DNA from: SVFI01 sp045588655
GTDB lineage: Bacteria; Bacillota; Clostridia; Lachnospirales; Lachnospiraceae
Direction of reading: 5' to 3'
NCBI GenBank assembly: GCA_045588655.1
Contig: JAZNEP010000042.1
Coordinates: 49,401 to 113,400, forward strand
Length of the DNA: 64,000 nucleotides
Of the stretch, positions 53,207-63,464 are shown piece after piece. A program made the translations under genes and the position numbers. The notes beneath the pieces were generated by a model that saw only the letters and a list, made by a program, of their open reading frames with translations, was not told where the DNA came from and made no database searches. Position 1 is the first letter of the stretch, and each line of letters opens with the position of its first letter.

Positions 53207-53370
53207 ATACGAGGTCGTTAGACCAATGCCGAAGACAGTAGGTGCCATTGAGCGTAAGTGTATCGCCTACCGAGGAGAGAAGAGTTAGAGTATTCTATGC
53301 CTCCCGTTTTCGGGAGGCTTTTTTGATATAAAGCTATACTCCTATCGGCACCAAAATCTATAAGGAGGTA
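53207..53370 (+). ncRNA. ribosomal protein L10 leader
   Basis: The 5' leader of rplJ contains paired arms such as GTAGGTGCC and TATCGCCTAC, then AGAGTTAGAGTATTCTATGCC, followed by an attenuator (53299-53324). This fits the L10 leader RNA found before rplJ in Firmicutes, to which L10(L12)4 binds to limit its own synthesis. The fit was judged by eye. Confidence 0.7.
53299..53324 (+). terminator. attenuator hairpin of the L10 leader
   Basis: GCCTCCCG-TTTT-CGGGAGGC followed by six T residues, lying before rplJ. It would stop transcription when the leader is bound by L10. Confidence 0.85.
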
Positions 53371-53375
53371 ATAAA

Positions 53376-53972
53376 ATGGCTAAAGTTGAATTAAAACAAC
53401 CTATCGTGGAAGAGATTTCTAATTACATCAAAGATGCTCAGTCAGTTGTGCTTGTGGACTACCGCGGACTTACTGTGGAACAGGATACAAAGCTTCGTAA
53501 ACTTTGTCGTGAAAATGACGTTGTTTACAAAGTGTACAAAAACACAATGATGAACTTTGCATTCAAAGGTACAGATTTTGAAGCACTTGCTCCATATCTT
53601 GAAGGACCAAGCGCAGTTGCAATCTCATCTACAGACGCAACAGCACCAGCCCGTATTATGGGTAAATTTGCAAAAGATGCAAAAGAACTCGAAATCAAAG
53701 GTGGTGTAGTTGAAGGAGTTGCATACGATGCAAAAGGAATCGAAAGCATTGCTAGTATTCCAAGCAGAGAAGAATTACTTTCCAAATTACTTGGAAGTAT
53801 GCAGTCTCCAATCGCGAACTTTGCTCGCGTCATGAACCAGCTTGCTGAAAAAGGTGGCGTTGGTGAAGCGGTAGCTGAAGCAGCTCCGGCTGAAGAGGCT
53901 CCGGTAGCAGAGGAAGCTCCGGCAGTTGAAGAAGCAGCAGTGGAAGCTCCGGCTGAAGAATCAGCAGAATAA
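53376..53972 (+). CDS. rplJ: 50S ribosomal protein L10
   Basis: A 198-residue protein: YIKDAQSVVLVDYRGLTVEQ, FKGTDFEALAPYLEGPSAVA, then the L12-binding helix. The last 35 residues are an Ala/Glu/Pro-rich tail that makes it longer than usual (about 165-175). Such tails are seen in several Clostridia. GGAGG precedes the ATG. It is the base of the L12 stalk and regulates its own leader. Confidence 0.93.
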   Translation: MAKVELKQPIVEEISNYIKDAQSVVLVDYRGLTVEQDTKLRKLCRENDVVYKVYKNTMMNFAFKGTDFEALAPYLEGPSAVAISSTDATAPARIMGKFAKDAKELEIKGGVVEGVAYDAKGIESIASIPSREELLSKLLGSMQSPIANFARVMNQLAEKGGVGEAVAEAAPAEEAPVAEEAPAVEEAAVEAPAEESAE

Positions 53973-54021
53973 TCAGAACATTAATGTATGAATTTTAAAT
54001 TTTTAAATGGAGGAAAATAAA

Positions 54022-54399
54022 ATGGCAAAATTAACAACAGCAGAACTTATTGATGCTATCAAAGAGTTAACAGTTTTAGAATTAAACGATTTAGTAAAAG
54101 CTTGTGAAGAAGAATTTGGTGTATCTGCAGCAGCAGGTGTTGTAGTTGCAGCAGCAGGCGGTGCAGCAGGTGGCGCTGAAGAAGAAAAAACAGAGTTCGA
54201 CGTAGAATTAACAGATGTTGGACCAAACAAAGTTAAAGTTATCAAAGTAGTACGTGAAGCTACAGGTCTTGGATTAAAAGAAGCAAAAGACGTAGTTGAC
54301 GGAGCTCCAAAGGTAATCAAAGAAGGCGCTTCTAAAGAAGAAGCTGATGATATCAAAGCTAAACTTGAAGCTGAAGGCGCTAAAGTTACTCTTAAATAA
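54022..54399 (+). CDS. rplL: 50S ribosomal protein L7/L12
   Basis: A 125-residue protein: N-terminal dimer domain (LTTAELIDAIKELTVLELND), Ala/Gly hinge (AAAGVVVAAAGGAAGGAEEE), and C-terminal domain with VIKVVREATGLGLKEAKDVV. L12 recruits translation factors. The start is the ATG at 54022 after GGAGGAAAATAAA; an ATG at 54007 is part of the ribosome site. Confidence 0.95.
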   Translation: MAKLTTAELIDAIKELTVLELNDLVKACEEEFGVSAAAGVVVAAAGGAAGGAEEEKTEFDVELTDVGPNKVKVIKVVREATGLGLKEAKDVVDGAPKVIKEGASKEEADDIKAKLEAEGAKVTLK

Positions 54400-54423
54400 T
54401 AAGAGCAATACTTGTGTGAAGAT

Positions 54424-54458
54424 CCCGGGTGTGATAATAAATCACTACCCGGGTTTTT
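54424..54458 (+). terminator. rho-independent terminator after rplL
   Basis: CCCGGGTGTGAT and ATCACTACCCGGG (one bulged T) with TTTTT. rpoB has its own promoter after it. Confidence 0.85.
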
Positions 54459-54497
54459 ATGTTGTGTGAAAATATTGGAAAAATACAGAAAATTTTC

Positions 54498-54526
54498 TTG
54501 ACGTTAAAATAGACTTGTAGTAAAAT
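54498..54526 (+). promoter_or_regulatory. SigA-type promoter of rpoB-rpoC
   Basis: TTGACG (54498-54503), 17 bases, TAAAAT (54521-54526). Confidence 0.75.
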
Positions 54527-54612
54527 AGACAATGCACTATTGTGTTATAGTGTGCTATTTTTATGCATTTGCATATAAAATTGGTTAAAAAATATGAACG
54601 AGGTGAATGTCA

Positions 54613-57600
54613 ATGGAAAAGAACAGAATACGTCCGATTGCCTCCGGCAAGCATTTACGTATGAGTTACTCGCGGCAAAAAGAAGTTTTGGATATGCCAA
54701 ATCTGATCGAAGTTCAGAAAGATTCTTACCAGTGGTTTCTGAAAGAAGGTCTGAAAGAGGTATTTGCAGATATTTCTCCGATTGCCGATTACAGTGGACA
54801 CTTAAGTCTTGAGTTCGTAGATTTCGAGCTCTGTGAAGACGAAGTTAAGTATTCTATTGAAAAGTGCAAAGAAAGAGATGCAACATATGCAGCACCTTTG
54901 AAGGTAAAAGTACGCCTTTATAATAAAGAGAAGGAAGAAATTACGGAACATACGATTTTTATGGGAGATCTGCCTCTGATGACAGAGACAGGTACATTCG
55001 TAATTAACGGTGCAGAGCGTGTTATTGTAAGCCAGTTGGTTCGTTCTCCTGGTATTTATTATGCAATCGGTCATGATAAGATCGGTAAAGAGCTCTATTC
55101 ATGTACGGTAATTCCGAATCGTGGTGCATGGTTAGAGTATGAAACAGATTCCAATGACGTTTTCAGTGTTCGTGTCGATAGAACAAGAAAGGTTCCGATT
55201 ACGGTTTTACTTCGTGCGCTCGGAATCGGTACAAATTCAGAAATTTTAGAGCTGTTTGGTGAGGAACCGAAGATTCTTGCCAGCTTTGCAAAAGACCCTT
55301 CGATAACAGAGAAGAATCCGGAAGGAAGTTATGAAGAGGGTCTCTTAGAGTTATACAGAAAAATTCGTCCGGGTGAGCCTCTCAGCGTAGAAAGTGCAGA
55401 GAGTCTCATTACAGCAATGTTCTTTGATCCTAGAAGATATGACCTTGCTAAAGTAGGACGATACAAATTCAATAAAAAACTTGCGTTCAGAAACAGAATC
55501 AGACATGCAACGCTTTCGCAGGATGTCATGAATCCGTTTACAGGTGAGATTATTGCAAGTGCAGGTGATGTTGTCACAGCAGAACTGGCAGATGAAATTC
55601 AGAATGCAGCAGTTCCGTTTGTTTGGATTGCAACAGAAGAAAGAGAAGTAAAAGTTCTTTCTAATATGATGGTAGAGCTGACAAGCTTTGTGGATTGTGA
55701 TCCGAAAGAACTTGGAATTACAGAGCTTGTATATTTCCCAGTTCTTCAGCAGATTTTACAGGATTATTCTGAAAAACCGGAAGAATTGGCAGACGCAATT
55801 GCTCAGAATGCAGCAGAATTGATGCCAAAGCATATTACCAAGGAAGATATCTTATGTTCGATTAACTACAATATTCATCTTGAGTATGGTCTTGGAAATG
55901 ACGATGATATTGACCACCTTGGAAACAGACGTATTCGTGCGGTTGGAGAGCTTCTCCAGAATCAGTACAGAGTAGGTCTTACAAGACTTGAAAGAGTTGT
56001 ACGTGAGAGAATGACGACACATGATGCAGAGGAAGTGACGCCACAGGCTCTGATTAATATTAAACCGGTGCAGGCTGCAGTGAAAGAATTCTTTGGTTCT
56101 TCTCAGCTTTCACAGTTCATGGATCAGAATAACCCGCTTGGTGAATTGACACATAAGAGACGTTTGTCAGCACTTGGTCCTGGTGGTCTTTCCAGAGATC
56201 GTGCCGGATTCGAGGTTCGAGACGTTCACTATTCTCATTACGGAAGAATGTGTCCGATTGAGACACCGGAAGGTCCGAACATTGGACTTATCAACTCACT
56301 TGCTTCTTATGCAAGAATTAACGAGTATGGTTTTGTAGAAGCACCATATCGTAAGATTGACAGAACAGATCCGGAAAACCCAAGGGTAACGGATGAAGTA
56401 GTATATATGACTGCAGATGAAGAAGATAATTACCATGTAGCACAGGCGAGTGAGCCTCTTGACAGTGAAGGACATTTCAAGAGAACTGCTGTGTCCGGTC
56501 GTTACAAGGATGAAACACAGGAATACCCACGTACGATGTTTGAATACATGGATGTATCACCTAAGATGATCTTCTCGGTTGCGACAGCCTTAATTCCGTT
56601 CCTGCAGAACGATGATGCGAACCGTGCGCTCATGGGATCTAACATGCAGCGTCAGGCAGTTCCGCTTCTGTTTACGGAAGCTCCTGCAGTTGGTACAGGT
56701 ATGGAGCCAAAGACGGCAGTTGACTCTGGTGTATGTCTGGTTGCTAAAAAATCAGGTACCATTGATTATGTTTCTTCTGAATTGATTAAGATGACATATG
56801 ATGATGGTGAAAAAGAAGCGTATCGACTCACTAAGTTTGCAAGAAGTAACCAATCAAACTGCTATAATCAGAAGCCTATCGTATTTAAAGGCGATCATGT
56901 GGAAGCAGGAGATGTCATTGCAGACGGCCCATCGACGGATGGCGGTGAGCTTGCACTCGGTAAAAACCCACTCATTGGATTTATGACATGGGAAGGTTAC
57001 AACTACGAGGATGCGGTACTGCTTAGTGAAAGATTAGTACAGGAAGATGTATATACATCGATCCATATAGAAGAATATGAAGCAGAAGCACGTGATACAA
57101 AATTAGGACCGGAAGAGATTACAAGAGATGTTCCGGGAGTGGGTGATGACGCACTCAAAGATTTAGATGAACGCGGAATTATCCGTATCGGTGCAGAGGT
57201 TCGTGCAGGCGATATTCTTGTTGGTAAAGTAACTCCAAAGGGAGAGACGGAGCTGACAGCAGAAGAGAGACTGCTTCGTGCTATTTTCGGCGAAAAGGCA
57301 AGAGAAGTATGAGATACTTCACTTAAAGTTCCACACGGTGAATATGGTATCGTTGTGGATGCAAAAGTATTTACAAGAGAAAACGGAGATGAACTTTCAC
57401 CTGGAGTAAATCAGGCAGTTCGTATTTATATCGCGCAGAAGAGAAAGATTTCTGTGGGAGATAAAATGGCCGGACGTCACGGTAACAAGGGTGTTGTTTC
57501 CAGAGTACTTCCTGTAGAAGATATGCCATATCTTCCAAACGGACGTCCGCTGGATATTGTATTAAATCCTCTTGGTGTACCTTCACGTATGAATATCGGA

Positions 57601-58497
57601 CAGGTACTTGAAATCCATCTTTCTCTTGCAGCAAAAGCACTCGGTTTCAATGTGGCAACACCGGTATTTGATGGTGCAAAAGAAAATGACATCATGGATA
57701 CATTGGAACTTGCAGATGATTACGTAAATCTCGAATGGGAAGAATTCGAAAAGAAACATAAAGAAGAATTGCTTCCGGAAGTTCTTGATTATTTATATGA
57801 AAACAGAGAACACAGAAAACTTTGGAAAGGTGTTCCGATTTCAAGAAACGGTAAGGTAAGACTTCGTGATGGACGTACAGGTGAATATTTTGACTCACCG
57901 GTAACGATTGGACACATGCATTATCTGAAATTACATCACCTGGTTGATGATAAGATTCATGCTCGTTCAACAGGTCCTTACTCACTTGTAACACAGCAGC
58001 CGCTTGGTGGTAAAGCGCAGTTTGGTGGACAGCGTTTCGGAGAAATGGAAGTTTGGGCGCTTGAAGCGTATGGTGCGTCTTACACATTGCAGGAAATTCT
58101 GACTGTAAAATCCGATGACGTAATCGGACGTGTTAAGACCTATGAAGCGATTATTAAAGGTGAAAATATTCCGGAACCGGGTATTCCGGAATCCTTCAAA
58201 GTACTTCTGAAAGAGTTACAGTCACTTGGTCTTGACGTTAGAGTTTTGGATGAAAACAACGAAGAGATTGATATGAGAGAGACCGTAGATTATAGTGATT
58301 CTGATCTCCGCTTTGAAATGGAAGGCGGAAAGAATGGTTCCTATAATGAGGAAGCGTCTTTTGAAAGTATGGGTTACCAGAAACAGGAGTTCGATGACGA
58401 GAGTCAGGAACTGGTCAATGTGGAAGATGATTCGGATGATTCGGACGATTTTGCATTAGAATCCGTTTCTTATGATGAGGATTCATTTGACGAATAA
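54613..58497 (+). pseudogene. rpoB: DNA-directed RNA polymerase beta subunit with an in-frame TGA
   Basis: The reading frame (1294 codons plus stop) is intact along its length except for TGA at 57310-57312, codon 900. The first part ends GEKAREV and the second resumes DTSLKVPHGEYGIVVDAKVF, in the same frame. The Bacillus protein has Arg here (AREVRDTSL) and that of E. coli has Lys. The first part carries the rifampicin region (SSQLSQFMDQNNPLGELTHK, RLSALGPGGLSRDRAGF), and the second QKRKISVGDKMAGRHGNKG and GKAQFGGQRFGEMEVWALEA, so both parts are essential to the enzyme. A true stop here should be lethal, so a base error (CGA or AGA to TGA) is most likely. The start at 54613 follows GAGGTGAATGTCA; ATG at 54607 is possible. 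Confidence 0.88.
57310..57312 (+). other. in-frame TGA at rpoB codon 900
   Basis: GAA GTA TGA GAT ACT TCA: the stop stands where Arg (CGA, one base different) is expected. No frameshift is involved; both sides stay in the same frame. Confidence 0.9.
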
Positions 58498-58533
58498 GGA
58501 GTCTACAAACGTAAGTTGGAAGGAGTGCCATAA

Positions 58534-61500
58534 ATGTCAGAAACAAAAAATGAAGCATATGAAGCAGTGACATTTGATGCGATTAAAATCGGATTAGCAT
58601 CCCCTGAAAAGATCAGAGAATGGTCCAAAGGTGAAGTTTTAAAGCCGGAAACCATCAATTACAGAACGTTAAAGCCGGAAAGAGATGGTTTGTTCTGTGA
58701 GAAGATTTTTGGACCAAGCAAAGACTGGGAATGTCATTGTGGTAAATACAAAAAAATCAGATATAAAGGCGTTGTCTGCGATCGCTGTGGAGTTGAAGTG
58801 ACCAAATCCAGTGTTCGTAGAGAGCGTATGGGACATATTGAACTGGCGGCTCCGGTTTCCCATATTTGGTATTTTAAGGGAATTCCGAGCAGAATGGGTC
58901 TGTTGTTAGATCTTTCGCCGCGTGTACTTGAAAAAGTTCTCTATTTTGCATCTTACATTGTACTTGATGCAGGAGAGACAAAGCTTGAGTATAAGCAGGT
59001 TCTGTCCGAGAAAGAGTACCAGGATGCAAGAGAAAGCTACGGATACCAGGCATTTCGTGTAGGTATGGGTGCAGAAGCAATCAAAGAACTTTTAGCATCG
59101 ATTGATCTTGAAAAAGATTCCGTAGAATTAAAAGAAGAGCTGGTAGATGCAAATGGACAGAAACGTGCCCGCATTATCAAGAGACTGGAAGTTGTAGAAG
59201 CATTCCGTGAGTCTGGGAACAGACCGGAGTGGATGATTATGGATGTAGTTCCGGTAATACCACCGGATCTTCGCCCGATGGTACAGCTTGATGGTGGTCG
59301 TTTTGCAACCTCTGACTTGAATGATTTGTATCGTCGTATCATTAATAGAAATAACCGTTTAAAGAGATTGCTGGAGCTTGGAGCACCGGATATTATCGTC
59401 CGCAATGAAAAGAGAATGCTTCAGGAAGCAGTAGATGCTCTTATCGACAATGGTCGTAGAGGACGTCCTGTTACAGGACCTGGTAACAGAGCGCTGAAGT
59501 CACTTTCCGATATGTTAAAGGGTAAAGGCGGACGTTTCCGTCAGAACTTATTAGGAAAACGTGTTGACTACTCAGGACGTTCCGTTATCGTGGTAGGACC
59601 GGAGCTTAAGATTTATCAGTGTGGTCTTCCGAAGGAAATGGCAATCGAGCTGTTTAAACCGTTCGTTATGAAAGAACTGGTTTCCAGAGGAATTTCGCAG
59701 AACATTAAGAATGCCAAAAAATTAGTAGAAAAATTAGATACACAGGTTTGGGACGTACTGGAAGAAGTAATTAAAGAACATCCGGTTATGTTAAACCGTG
59801 CTCCTACTCTGCATAGATTAGGTATTCAGGCATTTGAGCCGATTCTCGTAGAAGGTAAAGCGATTAAATTGCATCCGCTTGTATGTACAGCTTATAATGC
59901 GGACTTTGACGGAGACCAGATGGCTGTGCACCTTCCGCTTTCTGTAGAAGCACAGGCAGAATGTCGTTTCCTTCTGTTGTCGCCAAACAACCTTCTGAAA
60001 CCATCCGATGGTGGCCCGGTAGCTGTTCCTTCACAGGATATGGTTTTGGGTATCTACTATCTGACACAGGAAAGACCTGGTGCAGAGGGAGAAGGAAAAG
60101 TATTCAAAAATGTTAATGAAGCGATTCTTGCTTATGAAAATAAAGCAATCACTCTTCATTCGCGCATTAAAGTTCGTATGAACAAAAAGATGGCAGACGG
60201 AAATGAGATAGAGGGAATTGTTGAATCTACACTCGGAAGATTTATCTTTAATGAGATTATTCCGCAGGATCTTGGATTTGTGGATCGTGAGCAGGAAGAA
60301 CTGGCGCTTGCATTGGAAGTAGATTTCCATGTGGGTAAAAAAGGATTAAAGCAGATTCTTGAAAAAGTTATCAATACACATGGTGCGACTAAGACTGCAG
60401 AAGTACTTGATGACATCAAGGCTATGGGATATAAGTATTCAACAAGAGCAGCTATGACAGTATCGATTTCTGATATGACAGTTCCGGCGAAAAAGCAGGA
60501 AATGTTGGAAGAAGCACAGAAGACAGTTGATAAGATTGCCAGAAACTTTAATCGTGGTCTTATTACAGAAGAGGAAAGATACAGAGCTGTTGTTGAAACA
60601 TGGAATGAGACGGATAAGGAACTGACAGACGTGCTGTTAAAAGGTCTTGATCAGTATAACAACATCTTCATGATGGCCGACTCCGGAGCCCGTGGTTCCA
60701 ACCAGCAGATCAAGCAGCTGGCAGGTATGCGTGGACTTATGGCGGATACGACAGGTCGTACTATCGAACTTCCGATTAAATCTAATTTCCGTGAGGGTCT
60801 GGACGTGCTGGAGTACTTCATGTCAGCCCATGGAGCACGTAAAGGTCTTTCCGATACGGCGCTTCGTACAGCGGACTCGGGATATTTGACAAGACGTATG
60901 GTTGACGTTTCACAGGAGCTTATTATTCGTGAGACAGACTGTAGTGAAAATCGTGCGGAAATTCCAGGAATGTATGTAAAAGCATTCATGGATGGAAAAG
61001 AAACGATTGAAGGTCTGAAAGATCGTATTACAGGTCGATTCTCTTGTGAAGAGATTAAAGATAAAGATGGCAATGTCATCGTGAAAAAGAATCATATGAT
61101 TACACCAAGTCGTGCAAGTAAGATTATGAACGTAGGTGTAGATGCAGACGGAAATCCGATTGAAGCAGTAAAGATTCGTACAATCCTTGGTTGTCGTTGT
61201 CACAACGGAATCTGTTCTAAGTGTTATGGCGCTAACATGGCGACGGGAGAAGCCGTGCAGGTGGGAGAAGCAGTTGGTATTATTGCTGCACAGTCCATCG
61301 GTGAGCCTGGTACACAGCTTACCATGAGAACATTCCATACCGGTGGTGTTGCCGGAGACGATATCACACAGGGTCTTCCTCGTGTAGAGGAACTTTTTGA
61401 AGCAAGAAAGCCAAAAGGACTTGCGATTATTGCAGAGTTTGGCGGAACTGCTACAATCAAAGATACAAAGAAAAAACGTGAAATCATTATTACAAATGAT

Positions 61501-62229
61501 GAAACGGGAGAGAGCAAAGCATACCTCATTCCATATGGTTCACGTATTAAGATCATGGATGGCGTAAAACTGGAGGCCGGTGATGAGCTGACAGAAGGTA
61601 GTGTAAATCCACATGACCTGCTAAAGATTAAAGGTATTCGTGCAGTGCAGGATTATATGATCCGCGAAGTACAGCGTGTATACCGCTTGCAAGGTGTAGA
61701 TATTGCTGATAAACATATCGAAGTGATTGTTCGTCAGATGCTTAAGAAAATCCGTATAGAAGAAAACGGTGATTCAGAATTCTTACCGGGTACACTTGTA
61801 GACATTCTTGATTATGAAGATATGAATGAAGAGTTGATTGCAGCAGGCAAGAAACCGGCAGAAGGAAAACAGGTTATGCTCGGTATTACGAAAGCAGCAC
61901 TTGCTACAAATTCATTCCTTTCGGCGGCTTCTTTCCAGGAAACAACAAAAGTTCTGACAGAAGCAGCAATCAAAGGAAAAGTAGATCCGCTGATCGGATT
62001 AAAAGAAAACGTTATCCTTGGTAAATTAATACCGGCAGGTACAGGTATGAAGAGATACAGAAATGTAAATCTTAGTACAGACCAGAAGATGGATATAGAG
62101 TTTTATGAAGAAACAGAAGCAGATTTAAGCGACGAAATGACAGATGAAATCATGGACGAGATGATGGAAGAAATGATTGAAGATGTCTTCGAAGAAGAAG
62201 CTGTGGAAGAAACTGTAACAGTGGAATAA
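58534..62229 (+). CDS. rpoC: DNA-directed RNA polymerase beta' subunit
   Basis: A 1231-residue protein of normal length, without interruptions. It has a zinc-binding site near the N-terminus (CHCGKY, then CDRCGVEV, about residues 68-88), the catalytic NADFDGDQMAVH (about 455) that holds the Mg ion, and the bridge-helix and trigger-loop region (GLMADTTGRTIELPIKSNF, QSIGEPGTQLTMRTFHTGGV). The last 30 residues are very acidic (MEEMIEDVFEEEAVEET). It lies 36 bases after rpoB in one operon. Confidence 0.95.
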   Translation: MSETKNEAYEAVTFDAIKIGLASPEKIREWSKGEVLKPETINYRTLKPERDGLFCEKIFGPSKDWECHCGKYKKIRYKGVVCDRCGVEVTKSSVRRERMGHIELAAPVSHIWYFKGIPSRMGLLLDLSPRVLEKVLYFASYIVLDAGETKLEYKQVLSEKEYQDARESYGYQAFRVGMGAEAIKELLASIDLEKDSVELKEELVDANGQKRARIIKRLEVVEAFRESGNRPEWMIMDVVPVIPPDLRPMVQLDGGRFATSDLNDLYRRIINRNNRLKRLLELGAPDIIVRNEKRMLQEAVDALIDNGRRGRPVTGPGNRALKSLSDMLKGKGGRFRQNLLGKRVDYSGRSVIVVGPELKIYQCGLPKEMAIELFKPFVMKELVSRGISQNIKNAKKLVEKLDTQVWDVLEEVIKEHPVMLNRAPTLHRLGIQAFEPILVEGKAIKLHPLVCTAYNADFDGDQMAVHLPLSVEAQAECRFLLLSPNNLLKPSDGGPVAVPSQDMVLGIYYLTQERPGAEGEGKVFKNVNEAILAYENKAITLHSRIKVRMNKKMADGNEIEGIVESTLGRFIFNEIIPQDLGFVDREQEELALALEVDFHVGKKGLKQILEKVINTHGATKTAEVLDDIKAMGYKYSTRAAMTVSISDMTVPAKKQEMLEEAQKTVDKIARNFNRGLITEEERYRAVVETWNETDKELTDVLLKGLDQYNNIFMMADSGARGSNQQIKQLAGMRGLMADTTGRTIELPIKSNFREGLDVLEYFMSAHGARKGLSDTALRTADSGYLTRRMVDVSQELIIRETDCSENRAEIPGMYVKAFMDGKETIEGLKDRITGRFSCEEIKDKDGNVIVKKNHMITPSRASKIMNVGVDADGNPIEAVKIRTILGCRCHNGICSKCYGANMATGEAVQVGEAVGIIAAQSIGEPGTQLTMRTFHTGGVAGDDITQGLPRVEELFEARKPKGLAIIAEFGGTATIKDTKKKREIIITNDETGESKAYLIPYGSRIKIMDGVKLEAGDELTEGSVNPHDLLKIKGIRAVQDYMIREVQRVYRLQGVDIADKHIEVIVRQMLKKIRIEENGDSEFLPGTLVDILDYEDMNEELIAAGKKPAEGKQVMLGITKAALATNSFLSAASFQETTKVLTEAAIKGKVDPLIGLKENVILGKLIPAGTGMKRYRNVNLSTDQKMDIEFYEETEADLSDEMTDEIMDEMMEEMIEDVFEEEAVEETVTVE

Positions 62230-62239
62230 ATCAGATAAA

Positions 62240-62272
62240 AAGAAGGCACTCATTGAGATGCCTTCTTTTTTG
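62240..62272 (+). terminator. rho-independent terminator after rpoC
   Basis: AAGAAGGCA and TGCCTTCTT (with an inner CTC/GAG pair) followed by a T-run. Confidence 0.9.
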
Positions 62273-62303
62273 GGAAAAAACGAAAAAAATGCATGTATTT
62301 TAC

Positions 62304-62332
62304 TTGACAATAGGAAAATGAAAAATTATACT
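62304..62332 (+). promoter_or_regulatory. SigA-type promoter of rpsL-rpsG-fusA
   Basis: TTGACA (62304-62309), 17 bases, TATACT (62327-62332): close to consensus. Confidence 0.85.
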
Positions 62333-62410
62333 AACAGAGTGTGCATGCAAAGGCATGTTTCTTTGTGTGCCACAGAAAATAGAAAATATAAGGAAATGAG
62401 GTGAAAAAGA

Positions 62411-62830
62411 ATGCCAACATTTAACCAATTAGTTAGAAAAGGACGTCAGACAACTGTAAAGAAATCTACAGCACCTGCTCTTCAGAAAGGATACAACTCC
62501 CTTCACAAGAAAGCAACTGATATTTCTTCTCCACAGAAACGTGGTGTATGTACAGCTGTTAAGACAGCTACTCCTAAAAAACCTAACTCAGCTCTTAGAA
62601 AGATCGCCAGAGTACGTCTTTCAAACGGAATCGAAGTTACATCTTACATTCCGGGTGAAGGTCACAACTTACAGGAGCATAGCGTAGTGCTTATCCGTGG
62701 TGGTAGAGTAAAAGACTTACCAGGTACAAGATACCATGTAATCCGTGGTACACTTGATACAGCGGGAGTTGCTAACAGAAAACAGGCTCGTTCTAAATAC
62801 GGAGCTAAGAGACCAAAAGCAGGTAAATAA
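62411..62830 (+). CDS. rpsL: 30S ribosomal protein S12
   Basis: A 139-residue protein: MPTFNQLVRKGRQTTVKKS, then TPKKPNSALRKIARVRLSNG and VLIRGGRVKDLPGTRYHVIR. The Lys residues of the two streptomycin-resistance positions are unchanged (TPKKPNS, RVKDLPG). S12 acts in decoding. GAGGTGAAAAAG precedes the ATG. Confidence 0.95.
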   Translation: MPTFNQLVRKGRQTTVKKSTAPALQKGYNSLHKKATDISSPQKRGVCTAVKTATPKKPNSALRKIARVRLSNGIEVTSYIPGEGHNLQEHSVVLIRGGRVKDLPGTRYHVIRGTLDTAGVANRKQARSKYGAKRPKAGK

Positions 62831-62979
62831 TTCTGCTTGTAGTACCACAATTTAAGAACTAATTCAGTGTTGGGATTCCAATTTCACGCATTTTTGCGGA
62901 TAAAGCAATACCGCACGCACACATTAGTTAAACATGTGAGTACCGATGATTTAATACTATTATTAAGGAGGGAAGAACC

Positions 62980-63450
62980 GTGCCACGTAAAGGACATATT
63001 CAGAAAAGAGATGTATTGGCAGATCCTATGTACAACAACAAAGTGGTTACAAAGCTTATCAACAACATCATGTTAGATGGTAAGAAAGGTGTAGCACAGA
63101 AAATTGTTTACGGTGCATTTGCCAGAGTAGAAGAGAAATCCGGTAAACCGGCTCTTGAAACATTCGAAGAGGCTATGAACAACATCATGCCATCTCTCGA
63201 AGTAAAAGCAAGACGTATCGGTGGTGCAACATATCAGGTACCGATCGAAGTACGTCCGGACAGACGTCAGGCTTTAGCTCTTCGTTGGTTAACAATGTTC
63301 TCTCGTAAGAGAAGCGAAAAAACAATGGAAGAAAGACTGGCTAACGAAATTTTAGATGCTGCAAACAATACAGGTGCAGCTGTTAAGAGAAAAGAAGACA
63401 TGCATAAAATGGCAGAAGCTAATAAAGCATTTGCTCACTACAGATTCTAA
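62980..63450 (+). CDS. rpsG: 30S ribosomal protein S7
   Basis: A 156-residue protein: PRKGHIQKRDVLADPMYNNK, FARVEEKSGKPALETFEEAM, RWLTMFSRKRSEKTMEERLA. S7 nucleates the head of the small subunit. The start is a GTG after AAGGAGGGAAGAACC. The 149-base gap after rpsL holds a few weak hairpins, possibly an S7 site, but nothing clear. Confidence 0.95.
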   Translation: MPRKGHIQKRDVLADPMYNNKVVTKLINNIMLDGKKGVAQKIVYGAFARVEEKSGKPALETFEEAMNNIMPSLEVKARRIGGATYQVPIEVRPDRRQALALRWLTMFSRKRSEKTMEERLANEILDAANNTGAAVKRKEDMHKMAEANKAFAHYRF

Positions 63451-63464
63451 AAGGAGGAAATACC

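Noticed and set aside
57310..57342. Possible selenocysteine insertion at the rpoB TGA, with a TTCAC/GTGAA stem downstream
   Set aside because: The stem is short, has a 15-base loop and is made of codons for the conserved residues TSLKVPHGE. The expected residue is Arg or Lys, not Cys, so selenocysteine makes no sense here.
62867..63076. Open frame between rpsL and rpsG
   Set aside because: It overlaps the start of rpsG in another frame and has no ribosome site.
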